A stretch of 64,000 bases of DNA from Clostridia bacterium (GCA_017517685.1 JAFWYK010000012.1:56367-120366), one strand, 5' to 3'; counted from the stretch's first letter, positions 29,436 to 38,863 are shown. A program made the numbers and translations. The notes: generated by a model from the sequence alone, not told the origin.

Positions 29436-30015
29436 GCGTTTTTAACACTCCTTCTTGCTTTCCATTTCTAAAATAATTAACAACTTCTGTAATTATCTTT
29501 CCTTTATGACCAATAACTACATCATTAAACCCTTCTAATGTATCTAATTTTAAAATAGTGAAGAAGTCATAACAGTACTCTGTACTTCCACCATCTGAAT
29601 AACTTAGCTTTTGACACTTACCAGCTTCAGAATCAAAATCAGCTCTATGTAATATTTCTTCGATAGTAACTTTATTTTCTGCTAATGCTGTTTTTAGATC
29701 ATATTCTTGACCATCTTCTAATTTGATTTTTGCATCTCCGTTATATGTATAAATATCATAATTTAATTCTTCATTATGATATATTTTTTCAAATCCTAAA
29801 TCTTTTCTTTGTTCAAAAGAAACTTCTACTTCCTTTATGCTTACTTCTTCTGGTGCTTTCGCTTGTATTGGTTGATAATCATCATTTCCCCATGTTCCAA
29901 ATACAACTCTTAACCCTTCATTCATCAATCTTGTATCTAATCTATACATAGAATATATAACAATACCAATACATATTAAAATTGTAACTATAACCCAAAA
30001 AATTTTACCTTTCAT
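29428..30015 (-). CDS. Membrane-anchored extracytoplasmic protein, unknown
   Basis: I do not recognise this 195-residue protein. It has an N-terminal uncleaved-looking membrane helix (about 5-23) and a soluble domain outside the membrane with two cysteines (CQKLSYSDGGSTEYC) that could form a disulfide. There are no repeats and no catalytic motif. It has an AAAGGAG ribosome binding site and overlaps the CPBP protease gene by eight bases. The pairing suggests that it could be a partner or substrate of that protease, which is inference from position only. Confidence 0.78.
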   Translation of the reverse strand: MKGKIFWVIVTILICIGIVIYSMYRLDTRLMNEGLRVVFGTWGNDDYQPIQAKAPEEVSIKEVEVSFEQRKDLGFEKIYHNEELNYDIYTYNGDAKIKLEDGQEYDLKTALAENKVTIEEILHRADFDSEAGKCQKLSYSDGGSTEYCYDFFTILKLDTLEGFNDVVIGHKGKIITEVVNYFRNGKQEGVLKTHE

Positions 30016-30025
30016 ATTCTCTCCT

Positions 30026-30583
30026 TTATACTAGTCCCATTAAAATACCTAATATAGCCGACATTATAATAATCTTTATAGGATGAACTTTCTTAAGTGC
30101 TAATACTAAAGAAATAATAAAGACTATTAAAGCTTTATAAAACTCTATTGTTTTTATAACATCAATCACTGCAGATTCTGCAAAAAATACCGCACTTGCA
30201 GTTGTTACTACAGCCGTTCCAATTAAAGCTACTACAGCCGGTTTCAAACCAGTCATACAGGCTTTAACTAATTTATTTTCTTTAAACTTTTCAAATCCTC
30301 TTGCAACAAATAATATCACAACAAAAGATGTTAGTATTACTCCTATCGTAGACATTAGTGCTCCCAAAACTCCGGCCATTCTTAGTCCAACAAAAGTAGC
30401 AATATTTATAGCAAATGGTCCTGGACTACTTTCACTAATTGCAATAAAGTTAATTAATTCTTCCATTGTCATCCAATTTTGTGAACTCACTTCTTCAGTA
30501 ATAAGAGGAAGCATCGCATGCCCACCACCAAATGTAAATGTACCTATTTTAAGAAAGGATAAAAACAAATTTAAAATTTCCAT
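30026..30583 (-). CDS. Chromate transporter-family protein ChrA (half-size, second of pair)
   Basis: The 185-residue protein is a short-chain CHR-family transporter subunit. FLKIGTFTFGGGHAMLPLI and SESSPGPFAINIATFVG are the conserved CHR motifs, and about five or six membrane helices are visible. Short-chain ChrA proteins come in pairs of adjacent genes with opposite topology that work together, in some cases exporting chromate; other substrates are possible. It starts directly at the end of the partner gene. Confidence 0.9.
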   Translation of the reverse strand: MEILNLFLSFLKIGTFTFGGGHAMLPLITEEVSSQNWMTMEELINFIAISESSPGPFAINIATFVGLRMAGVLGALMSTIGVILTSFVVILFVARGFEKFKENKLVKACMTGLKPAVVALIGTAVVTTASAVFFAESAVIDVIKTIEFYKALIVFIISLVLALKKVHPIKIIIMSAILGILMGLV

Positions 30584-31141
30584 TTATTTTTTCTCCTTTC
30601 TTAGAAAGATATAACTATGTAAAATCCCAAATAAAGCTGCACATATAATTAAATATATTGCATCAATACCAAATAATAATGCAGCAATAAAAGTTGATAT
30701 CATAATAGTTATACTAAAACCATTTTTAGGTGCATTTTTTAACATATTTAAAAAAGTTTTTAATATTAGTGCTATTACCGCAGCCCTAATTCCAAAAAAT
30801 GCATTTTGAAAAATTTCATTTCCTTGCAATTTATCTAATACTTGAGCAAGTAAAACTATTTTTAGAAATGAAGGAACAATCAATCCAAGTGTAGCGGCAA
30901 ACGAACCTAAAACACCTGCTACTTTATAGCCTACAAATGTAGCAACGTTAACAGATATTGGTCCTGGAGTAGATTCAGATATAACAATCATATCTGACAT
31001 GTCCTCTTCACTTATCCATTTTTTATTATCTACAACTTCTTTTTGCATAAATGAAATCATTGCATATCCACCACCAAATGTGAACATTCCTATTTTAAAA
31101 AATGTCGAAAATAATGACATTTTATTATTTTCTTTTTTCAT
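30584..31141 (-). CDS. Chromate transporter-family protein ChrA (half-size, first of pair)
   Basis: This is the partner of the downstream ChrA-like gene, with FFKIGMFTFGGGYAMISF and SESTPGPISVNVATFVGYKVAG motifs and about six membrane helices. The reading frame can be extended to a TTG at 31159, but the AAAGGTGAT site there is properly spaced from the ATG at 31141. That start gives 185 residues, the same length as the partner. Both are intact, so this is a two-gene transporter and not a split long-chain ChrA. Confidence 0.9.
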   Translation of the reverse strand: MKKENNKMSLFSTFFKIGMFTFGGGYAMISFMQKEVVDNKKWISEEDMSDMIVISESTPGPISVNVATFVGYKVAGVLGSFAATLGLIVPSFLKIVLLAQVLDKLQGNEIFQNAFFGIRAAVIALILKTFLNMLKNAPKNGFSITIMISTFIAALLFGIDAIYLIICAALFGILHSYIFLRKEKK

Positions 31142-31157
31142 TAAAATCACCTTTATC

Positions 31158-31190
31158 AAAAAAGGAGTAATTTTTATAAACTACTCCCCT
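31158..31190 (-). terminator. Terminator of the DUF2142 gene
   Basis: GGAGTA (31164-31169) pairs with TACTCC (31182-31187), with flanking complementary bases. On the minus strand it is followed by TTTTTTGA. Confidence 0.7.
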
Positions 31191-31196
31191 TTATTT

Positions 31197-32780
31197 TTAT
31201 TTTATGTATGTGTTTATTAACACGCCAAAATAATATGTATAAATAGTTGCTGTTGCAACATTAATATTAAAGAATGTAGCATAAGTTAATATAAATCTAT
31301 TAATCTTTTTCTTTATTACTAACAAATCATTATCTATTATCAAAGAAGTTAAGAATATAATTGGGAAAAAGTAACGAGGTTGTACACCATGTATTAATGG
31401 GTTCATATATGGATTCCATTGTACATATACGCTAGTATATATTAATAATACTATAGCAATAAACGCCATTGCTGCTATTAATCTTGTAAACCAATCTATT
31501 TTTACTTTTTTATCTCCCTCTATATTACCTAACATTAATATTGATGTTAATCCTATTGTAGCACATATATATATTTCAGATGCTTTAACTGTATATGATC
31601 CAAGTGCATCTCCAGAAAGTCCTGCATAATATGTATTAAAGTAAAAATTAATTGTTCTTACTAAAATCATTATATACTCTATTGGGTGAGTAAGTATAAA
31701 TAAAACTTGTTCTTTTGAATTAACACCTGTATTAAATTCAATTAAAAATCTAGAACAATATCCAATCCAAATTAGATTTAATGCAATAGCTGCTATAATA
31801 ACTATTATTGTAAAAACATTCTTCTTCTTTAATGAACCATATTTCTCTTTTGGAATAATTAATAATAAAATGCATAATGGAATATAAACAATTTTACATA
31901 GTGAAATTATTAATGTACTAATTGTTAATGCGACTTTATCTTTTTTTGTTATTTCTTTTACTTCTTCATTATATTTTAAATTTAATATATATGCTATATA
32001 AAAAAATGACATACCAATTGTTAATGTGTCTGAAGACATTGAAGGTAGCACATTAAATGCAACCGGTAATAATGCTAGATATGTAACTAAATGCTTTTTA
32101 AATGGTATTAATCTAATAGCATTATAAAGTAATACTAACCCTACCGCAAAATTTACTAATCTACCAGCATAACATTGAACTGTTATTCCAGCACCAAATA
32201 GTCTTGTAATAAATATTCCAAAGGCTTGCGGAGCATGACATATCGGTGCATATAAAGCCATTGTGTTATATTTAAGCGGTATTTTCTCTTCTGTCTCTGG
32301 AAGTGTTGCTCTTCTTAATGCATCATCATAATTATCTACAGTACGAGTTACAAGTTCATGTACTTTGGCATTTATCATTTCAATCGCATTACCATTTTCA
32401 TCTGCAACTGAGAAAAAATTACCTTGAGATATTGCCATAGCTTTTTTACAATGATCATCTTCATCTGGAACTTTTCCAAGTGGTGTATTAAAGCACATTA
32501 TTAAACCAATAGGAATAGCAACCCATAAATATAACTTTTCAAGTTTTATATTATCCTTATCAGCGTTTCTAACTTTAAATGCTAGAAAGCCACCTAAAAC
32601 TATTATCATTATTACTGATATTGTTGAATACCATGTTTTAAATAATCCATTAATATATATTTCATCATAATCAGTGCTATAATTAATTGTAACAATTATA
32701 AGATTTAATAACATAAATCCTAATATTAATAACATAAACTTCCAGTCTTTTTTTATATAATCCTTTAGTTTTTGAAACAT
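31197..32780 (-). CDS. DUF2142 polytopic membrane protein
   Basis: The 527-residue protein has about ten to twelve hydrophobic helices. It carries the DUF2142 signature FNTPLGKVPDEDDHCKKAM, an acidic-His loop after the first helices comparable to other GT-C folds, followed by QPRYFFPIIF near the end. Members are often found with surface-polysaccharide genes and are presumed to transfer or modify sugars, but none is firmly characterised as far as I can tell. It appears to be transcribed alone, with an AGGAGG site and an extended -10 (TGATATAAT on the minus strand) near 32815. Confidence 0.87.
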   Translation of the reverse strand: MFQKLKDYIKKDWKFMLLILGFMLLNLIIVTINYSTDYDEIYINGLFKTWYSTISVIMIIVLGGFLAFKVRNADKDNIKLEKLYLWVAIPIGLIMCFNTPLGKVPDEDDHCKKAMAISQGNFFSVADENGNAIEMINAKVHELVTRTVDNYDDALRRATLPETEEKIPLKYNTMALYAPICHAPQAFGIFITRLFGAGITVQCYAGRLVNFAVGLVLLYNAIRLIPFKKHLVTYLALLPVAFNVLPSMSSDTLTIGMSFFYIAYILNLKYNEEVKEITKKDKVALTISTLIISLCKIVYIPLCILLLIIPKEKYGSLKKKNVFTIIVIIAAIALNLIWIGYCSRFLIEFNTGVNSKEQVLFILTHPIEYIMILVRTINFYFNTYYAGLSGDALGSYTVKASEIYICATIGLTSILMLGNIEGDKKVKIDWFTRLIAAMAFIAIVLLIYTSVYVQWNPYMNPLIHGVQPRYFFPIIFLTSLIIDNDLLVIKKKINRFILTYATFFNINVATATIYTYYFGVLINTYIK

Positions 32781-32843
32781 ATATGCCTCCTAAATATAAT
32801 AGCAAAATTATTATATCATAACACAAATATATTTAATACTATT

Positions 32844-33095
32844 TTAGTTTTTTTCTAAAACTTTTGCTGCATATGAGCAATCTGCAACCAACTCTTTATT
32901 TTTATCTTTAGCTTTTTCAATAACAGAATTAACCAATTTCCTTGCTATGCCTTGTCCTTGATAATTTCCATTTACAAATGTATGATTAATGTTCCACACA
33001 TTATCATTTTCTTCAAATGTACATTCACCAACCAATAAATCTCCATCATAAGCTATAGCTCTTTTTTGATTTATATCAAATTCAATTCGTATCAT
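32844..33095 (-). CDS. Small GNAT-type N-acetyltransferase (YidJ/NATD1-like)
   Basis: The 83-residue protein belongs to the minimal GNAT group of about 90 residues. The acetyl-CoA binding turn is YQGQGIARKLVNSVIEKA, preceded by NHTFVNGNYQG, and it ends with a conserved C-S-Y-A segment. The substrate is unknown. It lies 13 bases downstream of the exonuclease III gene and is probably co-transcribed. Confidence 0.85.
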   Translation of the reverse strand: MIRIEFDINQKRAIAYDGDLLVGECTFEENDNVWNINHTFVNGNYQGQGIARKLVNSVIEKAKDKNKELVADCSYAAKVLEKN

Positions 33096-33108
33096 AATAT
33101 ACCTCTTC

Positions 33109-33876
33109 TTATAAAGTAATATCTAATTCAATTGGGCAATGATCACTTCCCAAAATATCGCTATGGATTTTGGCATCTTCAATTTTATCTTTAATACTTC
33201 CAGATACTATAAAGTAATCAATTCTCCATCCAATATTCTTTTCTCTTGCTTGTCTCATATAAGACCACCAAGTATATGCTTCTTCCTTTTCAGGATATAA
33301 ATATCTATATGTATCTATAAATCCTTCATTTAATAGTTCTGTCATTTTTTCTCTTTCCTCATCTGTAAATCCAGCAGAAAAATGATTTGTTTTTGGATTT
33401 TTTAAATCAATTTCTTTATGAGCAACATTTAAATCTCCACAATATATTACTGGTTTAGATTCTTCTAATCTTTTTAAATATTTTCTTACTTCATCTTCCC
33501 AAACTTGTCTATAATCTAATCTTTCAAGTTCTCTTTTTGAATTAGGAGTATAACAATTAACAAGATAGAATTTATCATATTCTAATGTTATTATTCTTCC
33601 TTCATTATCATGTTCTTCTATTCCTAATCCATAAGTAACATTAAGTGGCTTTTCTTTACAAAAAATAGCTGTACCTGAATAGCCTTTTTTCTCAGCACTA
33701 TTCCAATATTGATTATAGTCTTCTAAAATAGAATTAATTGTTAAATCAATTTGATCTTCTTGCATTTTTGTTTCTTGTATACAAAAGAAGTCAGCATCGA
33801 TACTATCGAAAAAATCTTTAAAACCTTTTGTAACAACAGCTCTTAATCCATTTACATTCCAAGATATTAATTTCAT
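33109..33876 (-). CDS. xth: Exodeoxyribonuclease III (AP endonuclease)
   Basis: This enzyme cleaves DNA at abasic sites and removes 3' blocking groups in base excision repair. The 255 residues begin with MKLISWNVNGLRA and show the exonuclease III motifs FCIQETKMQ (catalytic Glu), YCGDLNVAH (Asp and Asn), WWSYM, WRIDYF and the final SDHCPIEL (catalytic Asp-His). Length and motif order are normal. Confidence 0.95.
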   Translation of the reverse strand: MKLISWNVNGLRAVVTKGFKDFFDSIDADFFCIQETKMQEDQIDLTINSILEDYNQYWNSAEKKGYSGTAIFCKEKPLNVTYGLGIEEHDNEGRIITLEYDKFYLVNCYTPNSKRELERLDYRQVWEDEVRKYLKRLEESKPVIYCGDLNVAHKEIDLKNPKTNHFSAGFTDEEREKMTELLNEGFIDTYRYLYPEKEEAYTWWSYMRQAREKNIGWRIDYFIVSGSIKDKIEDAKIHSDILGSDHCPIELDITL

Positions 33877-33899
33877 AATTTGATTCTCCCTCCAATTTA

Positions 33900-33938
33900 T
33901 AAAAAAATCGCCATGAGATTGTCACGACGATTTTATGT
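33900..33938 (-). terminator. Terminator of the 33948 gene
   Basis: A 13-bp stem (minus-strand arms AAAATCGTCGTGA and TCATGGCGATTTT, with two G-T pairs) lies at about 33904-33935, followed on the minus strand by a run of seven T. Confidence 0.88.
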
Positions 33939-33947
33939 TATTTATAA

Positions 33948-34268
33948 TTATGCTTCTACATTTGTTTCTGTAGTTTCAACAGCTGGTGCAACTTCAACTT
34001 CAGTAGCAACTGGAGCTGCTCCAAATGAAAATACTTTTTTAGAAGCTCTAGCTTTCTCTTCAAATTTTTTATAAAATTCTTCTTTAGCATCATTTAATGA
34101 TTCTTGCATTGCATTAAACATTGCTTCAACATCTTCTTTTGTGAAATCATATGAGTTACTTCTTGCCATTGGTTCTAAGATTTGAATGTCATGTAATACA
34201 TTATTAACTCTTTTACCAGCGAACTCCATAAATTTTGCTCTTTTTTCTTCGTTTACTTCTCTTTGCAT
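33948..34268 (-). CDS. Unknown 106-residue helical protein
   Basis: The function is unknown. The protein is helical, with the pattern F-x-x-x-A-x-x-R-V-N-x-x-L-x-x-I near residues 14-29 and YDFTKEDVEAMFNAMQESLNDAKEEFYKKF in the middle. This matches a small uncharacterised family of Firmicute proteins, several of which I recall from chromosomes and mobile elements. The last 25 residues are Ala/Val/Thr/Glu-rich and disordered. It has its own promoter, ribosome binding site and strong terminator, so it is an independent and probably well-expressed unit. Confidence 0.8.
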   Translation of the reverse strand: MQREVNEEKRAKFMEFAGKRVNNVLHDIQILEPMARSNSYDFTKEDVEAMFNAMQESLNDAKEEFYKKFEEKARASKKVFSFGAAPVATEVEVAPAVETTETNVEA

Positions 34269-34314
34269 TTTTTCTTCTCCTTGTTTCGTATAAAATATTA
34301 ATTACAATACATAT

Positions 34315-34343
34315 AAAATATCATATAAAACAATTAATTTCAA
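34315..34343 (-). promoter_or_regulatory. Promoter for the 33948 gene
   Basis: On the minus strand TTGAAA (34343-34338) and TATTTT (34320-34315) are 17 bases apart, with TG one base before the -10. Confidence 0.5.
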
Positions 34344-34377
34344 ATGCTTTTTTGAATATTTTTTGACTTTTTTCAAG

Positions 34378-34410
34378 AAAAAAATGGACCTACTATTAGG
34401 TCCATTTTAT
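34378..34410 (-). terminator. Terminator of argS
   Basis: AAAATGGACCT (34381-34391) pairs perfectly with AGGTCCATTTT (34398-34408) around a 6-base loop. A T-run follows on the minus strand. Confidence 0.92.
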
Positions 34411-34417
34411 CTAAATA

Positions 34418-36124
34418 TTACATTTTATTTGGCATTTTAATTCCTAGTAATTCAGCTCCAGTTTTTAATACTATTCCAACTGATTTACTTAAATATACTC
34501 TTGCATTTTGAACAGCTTTATCATCATCAATAATTTTGTTTTCGTTATAGAAATTACTATAATTTTGACTTAATTCAATTAAATATCTTGCAAGAAGTGA
34601 TGGTTCACTTTTACTTGTTACATTCATTAATACATTTTCAAAATTATATAATGAAGTTATTACATTTTGAGATGCTTTATCTTGTAACAATTCTAAGTTA
34701 ACTTCTTCAAAACTTGGAACATATCCAGCTTTTTCTAATACGCTTTTTGTTCTTACATATACATATTGAATGTATGGTCCTGTTTCACCATTAAAGTTTA
34801 GTGCTATATCCCAATCAAAAACTAAATCTTTTACAATTGATGTAGATAAGTTATTAAATATAACTGCTCCAAGACCAATTTTTGTTGCTTCCTCATGTTT
34901 ATTTTCCATTTCTGGATTCTTTTCTTCAATTACTTTTTCTACTCTATCGATAGCCTCTTGTAATAATTCATCAACCTTTATTACAGTTCCTTCACGAGTA
35001 GACATTTTTCCAGTCGTTAATCTAACCATACCATAAGCAACATGTTCTAAACCATTTAAGCTTTTTTCTGGTATACCTAAATATTTGGCTGTCTCAAAAA
35101 TTTGTTTAAAATGTAAATTTTGTTCATAAGCAACAACATATAAGCATTTATCAAAATCATAAGTTCTTGATCTATATAAAATTGCTGCCAAATCTCTTGT
35201 TGCATATGTAGTAGAATCGTTTGATTTTTTAATCATACAAACGCCTAACCCTTGTTCTTCCAAGTCAACAATTTTTGCACCTTCAGAATCAGTTAATACA
35301 CCAGCTTGATCTAGTTTTTCAACAACTTCATCCATTTTATCTGAATAAAATGCTTCACCATTATATGAATCGAATGTTACTCCTAACATTCCATATATTT
35401 TTTGGAATTCTCTTAAACTTAAATCTTTAAATTTATTCCACATAGCAACGCAATATGGATCACCATCTTCAATCTTTTTGAAGTTTTCTCTGCATTTTTC
35501 TAATACTTCTTCGTCTTCTTTGCAAAGATTATTAATTCTTACATAAATATCCATACATTGATCTATTGGATTTTCTTCAAGATTATACTCATTTTCCCAT
35601 CTTTTATAACCTTCGATCATTTTTCCAAATTGTGTACCGTAATCACCTAAGTGATTTACACCAATTGTATTGTAACCTAAATATTTATGAATTTTATAAA
35701 GAGCAGATCCTATAACAGTATTTCTTAAATGACCAATATGAAATGGTTTAGCAATATTTGGTGATGAAAAATCAATTACAATATTTTTCCCTTCTCCACT
35801 ATTATTTGCTCCATATCTATCTCCAGCATTTTCAATTTCCTTTAATACACTTGCTGTTATAACTAATCTGTTAATATAAAAGTTTAAATATCCACCTGCA
35901 ATTTCAATTTTTTCAATATTTTCATCTACTTCAATTTTTTCTTTTAGCTCAGCTGCTATAGCTGGTGGAGCTTTTCTTAATGTTTTAGCAAGTTTAAAAC
36001 ATGGAAAAGCAAAATCTCCCATGTCTGTATTTGGTGGAATTTCTATATAATTAACAATTTCATTTGCATCTAATTCTGCTGCTTTTGCAATCTTTTCTGC
36101 TATGATTTTTTTAAAATCTATCAT
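34418..36124 (-). CDS. argS: Arginyl-tRNA synthetase
   Basis: ArgS charges tRNA-Arg. The protein has an N-terminal tRNA-recognition domain, SSPNIAKPFHIGHLRNTVIG (HIGH motif), a class I core with HLGDYGTQFGK, the KMSTREGTVI loop standing for KMSKS, and a C-terminal helical anticodon domain beginning near GPYIQYVYVRTKS. I start it at the ATG at 36124 (568 residues), 9 bases after a GGGAG site; a TTG three codons upstream is too close to that site. It follows the VanZ gene closely. Confidence 0.96.
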   Translation of the reverse strand: MIDFKKIIAEKIAKAAELDANEIVNYIEIPPNTDMGDFAFPCFKLAKTLRKAPPAIAAELKEKIEVDENIEKIEIAGGYLNFYINRLVITASVLKEIENAGDRYGANNSGEGKNIVIDFSSPNIAKPFHIGHLRNTVIGSALYKIHKYLGYNTIGVNHLGDYGTQFGKMIEGYKRWENEYNLEENPIDQCMDIYVRINNLCKEDEEVLEKCRENFKKIEDGDPYCVAMWNKFKDLSLREFQKIYGMLGVTFDSYNGEAFYSDKMDEVVEKLDQAGVLTDSEGAKIVDLEEQGLGVCMIKKSNDSTTYATRDLAAILYRSRTYDFDKCLYVVAYEQNLHFKQIFETAKYLGIPEKSLNGLEHVAYGMVRLTTGKMSTREGTVIKVDELLQEAIDRVEKVIEEKNPEMENKHEEATKIGLGAVIFNNLSTSIVKDLVFDWDIALNFNGETGPYIQYVYVRTKSVLEKAGYVPSFEEVNLELLQDKASQNVITSLYNFENVLMNVTSKSEPSLLARYLIELSQNYSNFYNENKIIDDDKAVQNARVYLSKSVGIVLKTGAELLGIKMPNKM

Positions 36125-36142
36125 GCTTTCCAACTCCCAACT

Positions 36143-36643
36143 TTATTTGGCTTTTGCCAATTTTTTATTAATAATAATTTCTTTTACTTTATAATATGCC
36201 ATCATTGTGCAAGTTCCTGTCGCTATACCTAAGGAATCAATCCATACATCTATTATGTTTCCATTTCTAGCTGGAACTAATATTTGATGAACTTCATCAG
36301 ATATTGCATACCATACACCTAGACCAATTGAAATTAATAATTTTTTTCTATCAGTCCAATTAAACGTATTACATAGTCCTAAGAACAATACACCTCCAAG
36401 TGCATATTCACTAAAATGAGCAAATTTTCTAACATATGGTTCTACTATGTTAATAATTGCTTCGTCTTTAGTAAATAACTCAACTATCCATCTACTTAAA
36501 CCAGATGAATCGCTTCCAGTTTGGCTTGAAAGATTAAATACAAATAACGCCCATATAACAATTAATATTAAAAATATTATTCTTTTAATCTTTACACTTT
36601 TAGGTATGTCTACTTTCTCTTTATCATTAGATTTCTTGCTCAT
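36143..36643 (-). CDS. VanZ-family membrane protein
   Basis: The 166 residues contain about four membrane helices and the VanZ-like pattern: WALFVFNLSSQTGSDSSGLS, then RKFAHFSEYALGGVLF and DEVHQILVPARNGNIIDVWIDSLG. VanZ gives low-level teicoplanin resistance in enterococci, but most family members are of unknown role and are not evidence of resistance. Its start is next to the end of the RNHCP gene, suggesting one operon with argS. Confidence 0.88.
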   Translation of the reverse strand: MSKKSNDKEKVDIPKSVKIKRIIFLILIVIWALFVFNLSSQTGSDSSGLSRWIVELFTKDEAIINIVEPYVRKFAHFSEYALGGVLFLGLCNTFNWTDRKKLLISIGLGVWYAISDEVHQILVPARNGNIIDVWIDSLGIATGTCTMMAYYKVKEIIINKKLAKAK

Positions 36644-36644
36644 T

Positions 36645-36959
36645 TTAAAAATTATCCCTCACACTTAATTTTATTATCAAGTCCATATTGTCATCTTCAG
36701 CCGCTTTATTGCGTCTTATTGCACCACATTTTTTACATTTAGAAATAATCACATAACCTTTTTTGTTATTTATTTCTAAACCTATTGGTTCTAATAATCC
36801 ATGACAAGTTTCTGCTCTGTCACCTGGATTAACATCAACATGTTTTGAATGCAAACAAACTGGGCAATGATTTCTACAAGAGTACCCAAGTTTAGGTACC
36901 TTATTGCCACAGTTTTCGCATACAAATTCTTCATCTATAACTGTAAAGTTAGATAACAT
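36645..36959 (-). CDS. RNHCP-domain zinc-ribbon protein
   Basis: The 104 residues contain the family-naming SCRNHCPVCLHSKHVD segment plus CENCG and CKKCGAIRRNK, giving two likely zinc-binding pairs of CxxC. The role is unknown; a nucleic-acid or ribosome-linked function is often guessed. An AAGGAG site precedes the ATG. It lies between the nucleoside kinase-like gene and VanZ with gaps of 16 bases and 1 base. Confidence 0.88.
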   Translation of the reverse strand: MLSNFTVIDEEFVCENCGNKVPKLGYSCRNHCPVCLHSKHVDVNPGDRAETCHGLLEPIGLEINNKKGYVIISKCKKCGAIRRNKAAEDDNMDLIIKLSVRDNF

Positions 36960-36975
36960 TTTTTCTCCTTAAATA

Positions 36976-38619
36976 TTAATGTTCGAAAATGCTTCCACCG
37001 ATAAATTCTCTTAATAATGAATTATTTGGTATCATGCTATCGTCCATATTTTCAAAATATTTTAATAAAGCAATTAATCTTCTTGCTTCACTATATTCTC
37101 TTGAAGATTCTGGTATTTCTTCTAATAATGGCATTGCATATTTTTTAAGTACTGCAAGCTCATATACTATTGATGAATTGAACATTACATGTGCTTCTTC
37201 TTGATATGGGAATATATTTTTTTGTTCCCCTCTATTTACAGAATACCATGTTTTTAAAGTATGTTCTGCCGAATAATTTCTAAATTGATGATCTCTTACA
37301 ATTCTTCTAATTAATCTTGTATCTGTTGTAGAGATTCTATTATAATAATCAATATTTAATACAGTTAAATCACTAATATAAACTTTAAATTTATTTTCCT
37401 TAGGAATTAAACTTGTTAATCTATCATTTAAACAGTGAATGCCTTCAATAATTAAAATTTCATCATCTTTTAATTTTAATGTGTTTCCTCTATATTCTTT
37501 ACTTCCTGTTGTAAAGTTAAATGTTGGAAGAGCAACTTCTTTTCCATTTAATAAATCAACAAGTTGACTATTAAATAAATCCAAATCCAACGCTTCAATA
37601 CATTCGAAATCGTAATTACCATGTTCATCTTTTGGATTATTAACTCTTTCAACAAAATAGTTATCTACTGAAATTGTTACTGGTTTAATTCCGTTAATTT
37701 TTAAACTCATTCCTAATTTACCAGCAAAAGTAGTTTTTCCTGAAGATGATGGTCCAGCAATAAGAACCATTCTTACATTTCCATGTTCTTTAATTTTATT
37801 AGCAATTTCTGCAATTTTCTTTTCATGTAAAGCTTCAGAGATAAGAATTAATTCTTTTTCTCCTTTTGGCTCTCTTATTTTTTTATTTAATCTATATACT
37901 GTATTAATTTTCATTAATTTATTTATTTCGTCATATTCATCCATTGCAGATAAAAGTTTTAACGAATCAACATTTGGTTGAATAACATCTGGTTCTGCAA
38001 GACTAGGATATTTAACTAAAAACCCTTTTCTATATGGAACCAAATCATATATTTTTGCAAATCCTGTTGATATTGGCATTGTTCCATAGAAATAATTATA
38101 ATAGTCTTCACAATAATATAATGATACTTTTTCTTTATCTATATCTGTTTGTAATCTTCCTCTTACAGATGCTTCTTTTTTATAAAATTCTTCAGCTTCT
38201 TCTTGAGTCATCATTACTTTTGTAATAGGTAAATCTCTATCAATAATTTCTTGCATTTTAGCTTTTACATTAGCAATCACTTCTTCTGTAACTTCCATAT
38301 TATCAACTGAACCATACATTGCATTTGATAATTGATAATTAACAGTTAAAAGTGCGTCTGGATATACTTCTGAGAATGCTTTACTCATTAAGAATAATAA
38401 CCCTCTAATATATATAATTCTCCCATCTTTATCTTGTCTATTAAAGAATTCTATTTCTCCATCTCTATTGATTGGAAAATTTAAAGATTCAATTGTATTG
38501 TTGTATCTAGCAGCTATTATATCTTTAATGTTACTTGTTTCAATTTTATCTTTTAATCCTTCTCTAATTGTAATTCCTTCTGGTATTTCTAATACTTCAT
38601 TTTCATAAGTTATTTTCAT
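36976..38619 (-). CDS. TGS-domain nucleoside (uridine) kinase-like protein
   Basis: The 547 residues join an N-terminal region related to threonyl-tRNA synthetase (TGS-like domain at 1-60 and a ThrRS-like second domain with DRDLPITKVMMTQEEAEEFY) to a P-loop kinase domain like uridine kinase/phosphoribulokinase. The P-loop GPSSSGKTT is at 289-297, followed by SVDNYFVER, the Walker-B-like ILIIEGIHCLN and an RRIVRDHQFR lid. This architecture is common in Clostridia. The natural substrate is not certain. It is complete. Confidence 0.9.
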   Translation of the reverse strand: MKITYENEVLEIPEGITIREGLKDKIETSNIKDIIAARYNNTIESLNFPINRDGEIEFFNRQDKDGRIIYIRGLLFLMSKAFSEVYPDALLTVNYQLSNAMYGSVDNMEVTEEVIANVKAKMQEIIDRDLPITKVMMTQEEAEEFYKKEASVRGRLQTDIDKEKVSLYYCEDYYNYFYGTMPISTGFAKIYDLVPYRKGFLVKYPSLAEPDVIQPNVDSLKLLSAMDEYDEINKLMKINTVYRLNKKIREPKGEKELILISEALHEKKIAEIANKIKEHGNVRMVLIAGPSSSGKTTFAGKLGMSLKINGIKPVTISVDNYFVERVNNPKDEHGNYDFECIEALDLDLFNSQLVDLLNGKEVALPTFNFTTGSKEYRGNTLKLKDDEILIIEGIHCLNDRLTSLIPKENKFKVYISDLTVLNIDYYNRISTTDTRLIRRIVRDHQFRNYSAEHTLKTWYSVNRGEQKNIFPYQEEAHVMFNSSIVYELAVLKKYAMPLLEEIPESSREYSEARRLIALLKYFENMDDSMIPNNSLLREFIGGSIFEH

Positions 38620-38674
38620 AATTTTATCTTCCTCTCTGCCTTATAATTTATGCCTTTTAGTATTGTATAGAGTA

Positions 38675-38863
38675 TTAATACATAAAATAAATTAAGCATC
38701 CGCCTAATATTAATAATAAGAATCCAAGCATTTTCAATCCAAGTGCAGCTTCATTCTTATCACCAAAGCTAAAATATTTTTTTACAATTGGTCTAGCATC
38801 ATATATGAACTTAACACCGCTGACTATAGCAAGCATTCCAATAAATAGTAAAAATACTCTCAA
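38675..38863 (-). CDS. Small membrane protein of unknown function, 62 residues (TTG start)
   Basis: The protein has two membrane helices around an IYDARPIVKKYFSFGDKNEAALGLK loop, a pattern seen in small uncharacterised clostridial proteins. A longer frame begins at an ATG at 38932 (85 residues), but a near-perfect promoter occupies 38898-38926 inside that extension, so it cannot be translated from this promoter. A GAGG site lies 8 bases before a TTG at 38863, giving the start M-R-V-F-L-L-F-I-G. I therefore choose the short form. The function is unknown. Confidence 0.72.
   Translation of the reverse strand: MRVFLLFIGMLAIVSGVKFIYDARPIVKKYFSFGDKNEAALGLKMLGFLLLILGGCLIYFMY

Noticed and set aside
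30026..31141. The two ChrA-like genes as one long ChrA broken by a frameshift
   Set aside because: Each has its own start, ribosome binding site, CHR motif set and equal length, as in genuine paired short-chain ChrA transporters.
36143..36643. VanZ-family gene as a glycopeptide resistance determinant
   Set aside because: No other van genes are present, and most VanZ-family proteins are not resistance genes.
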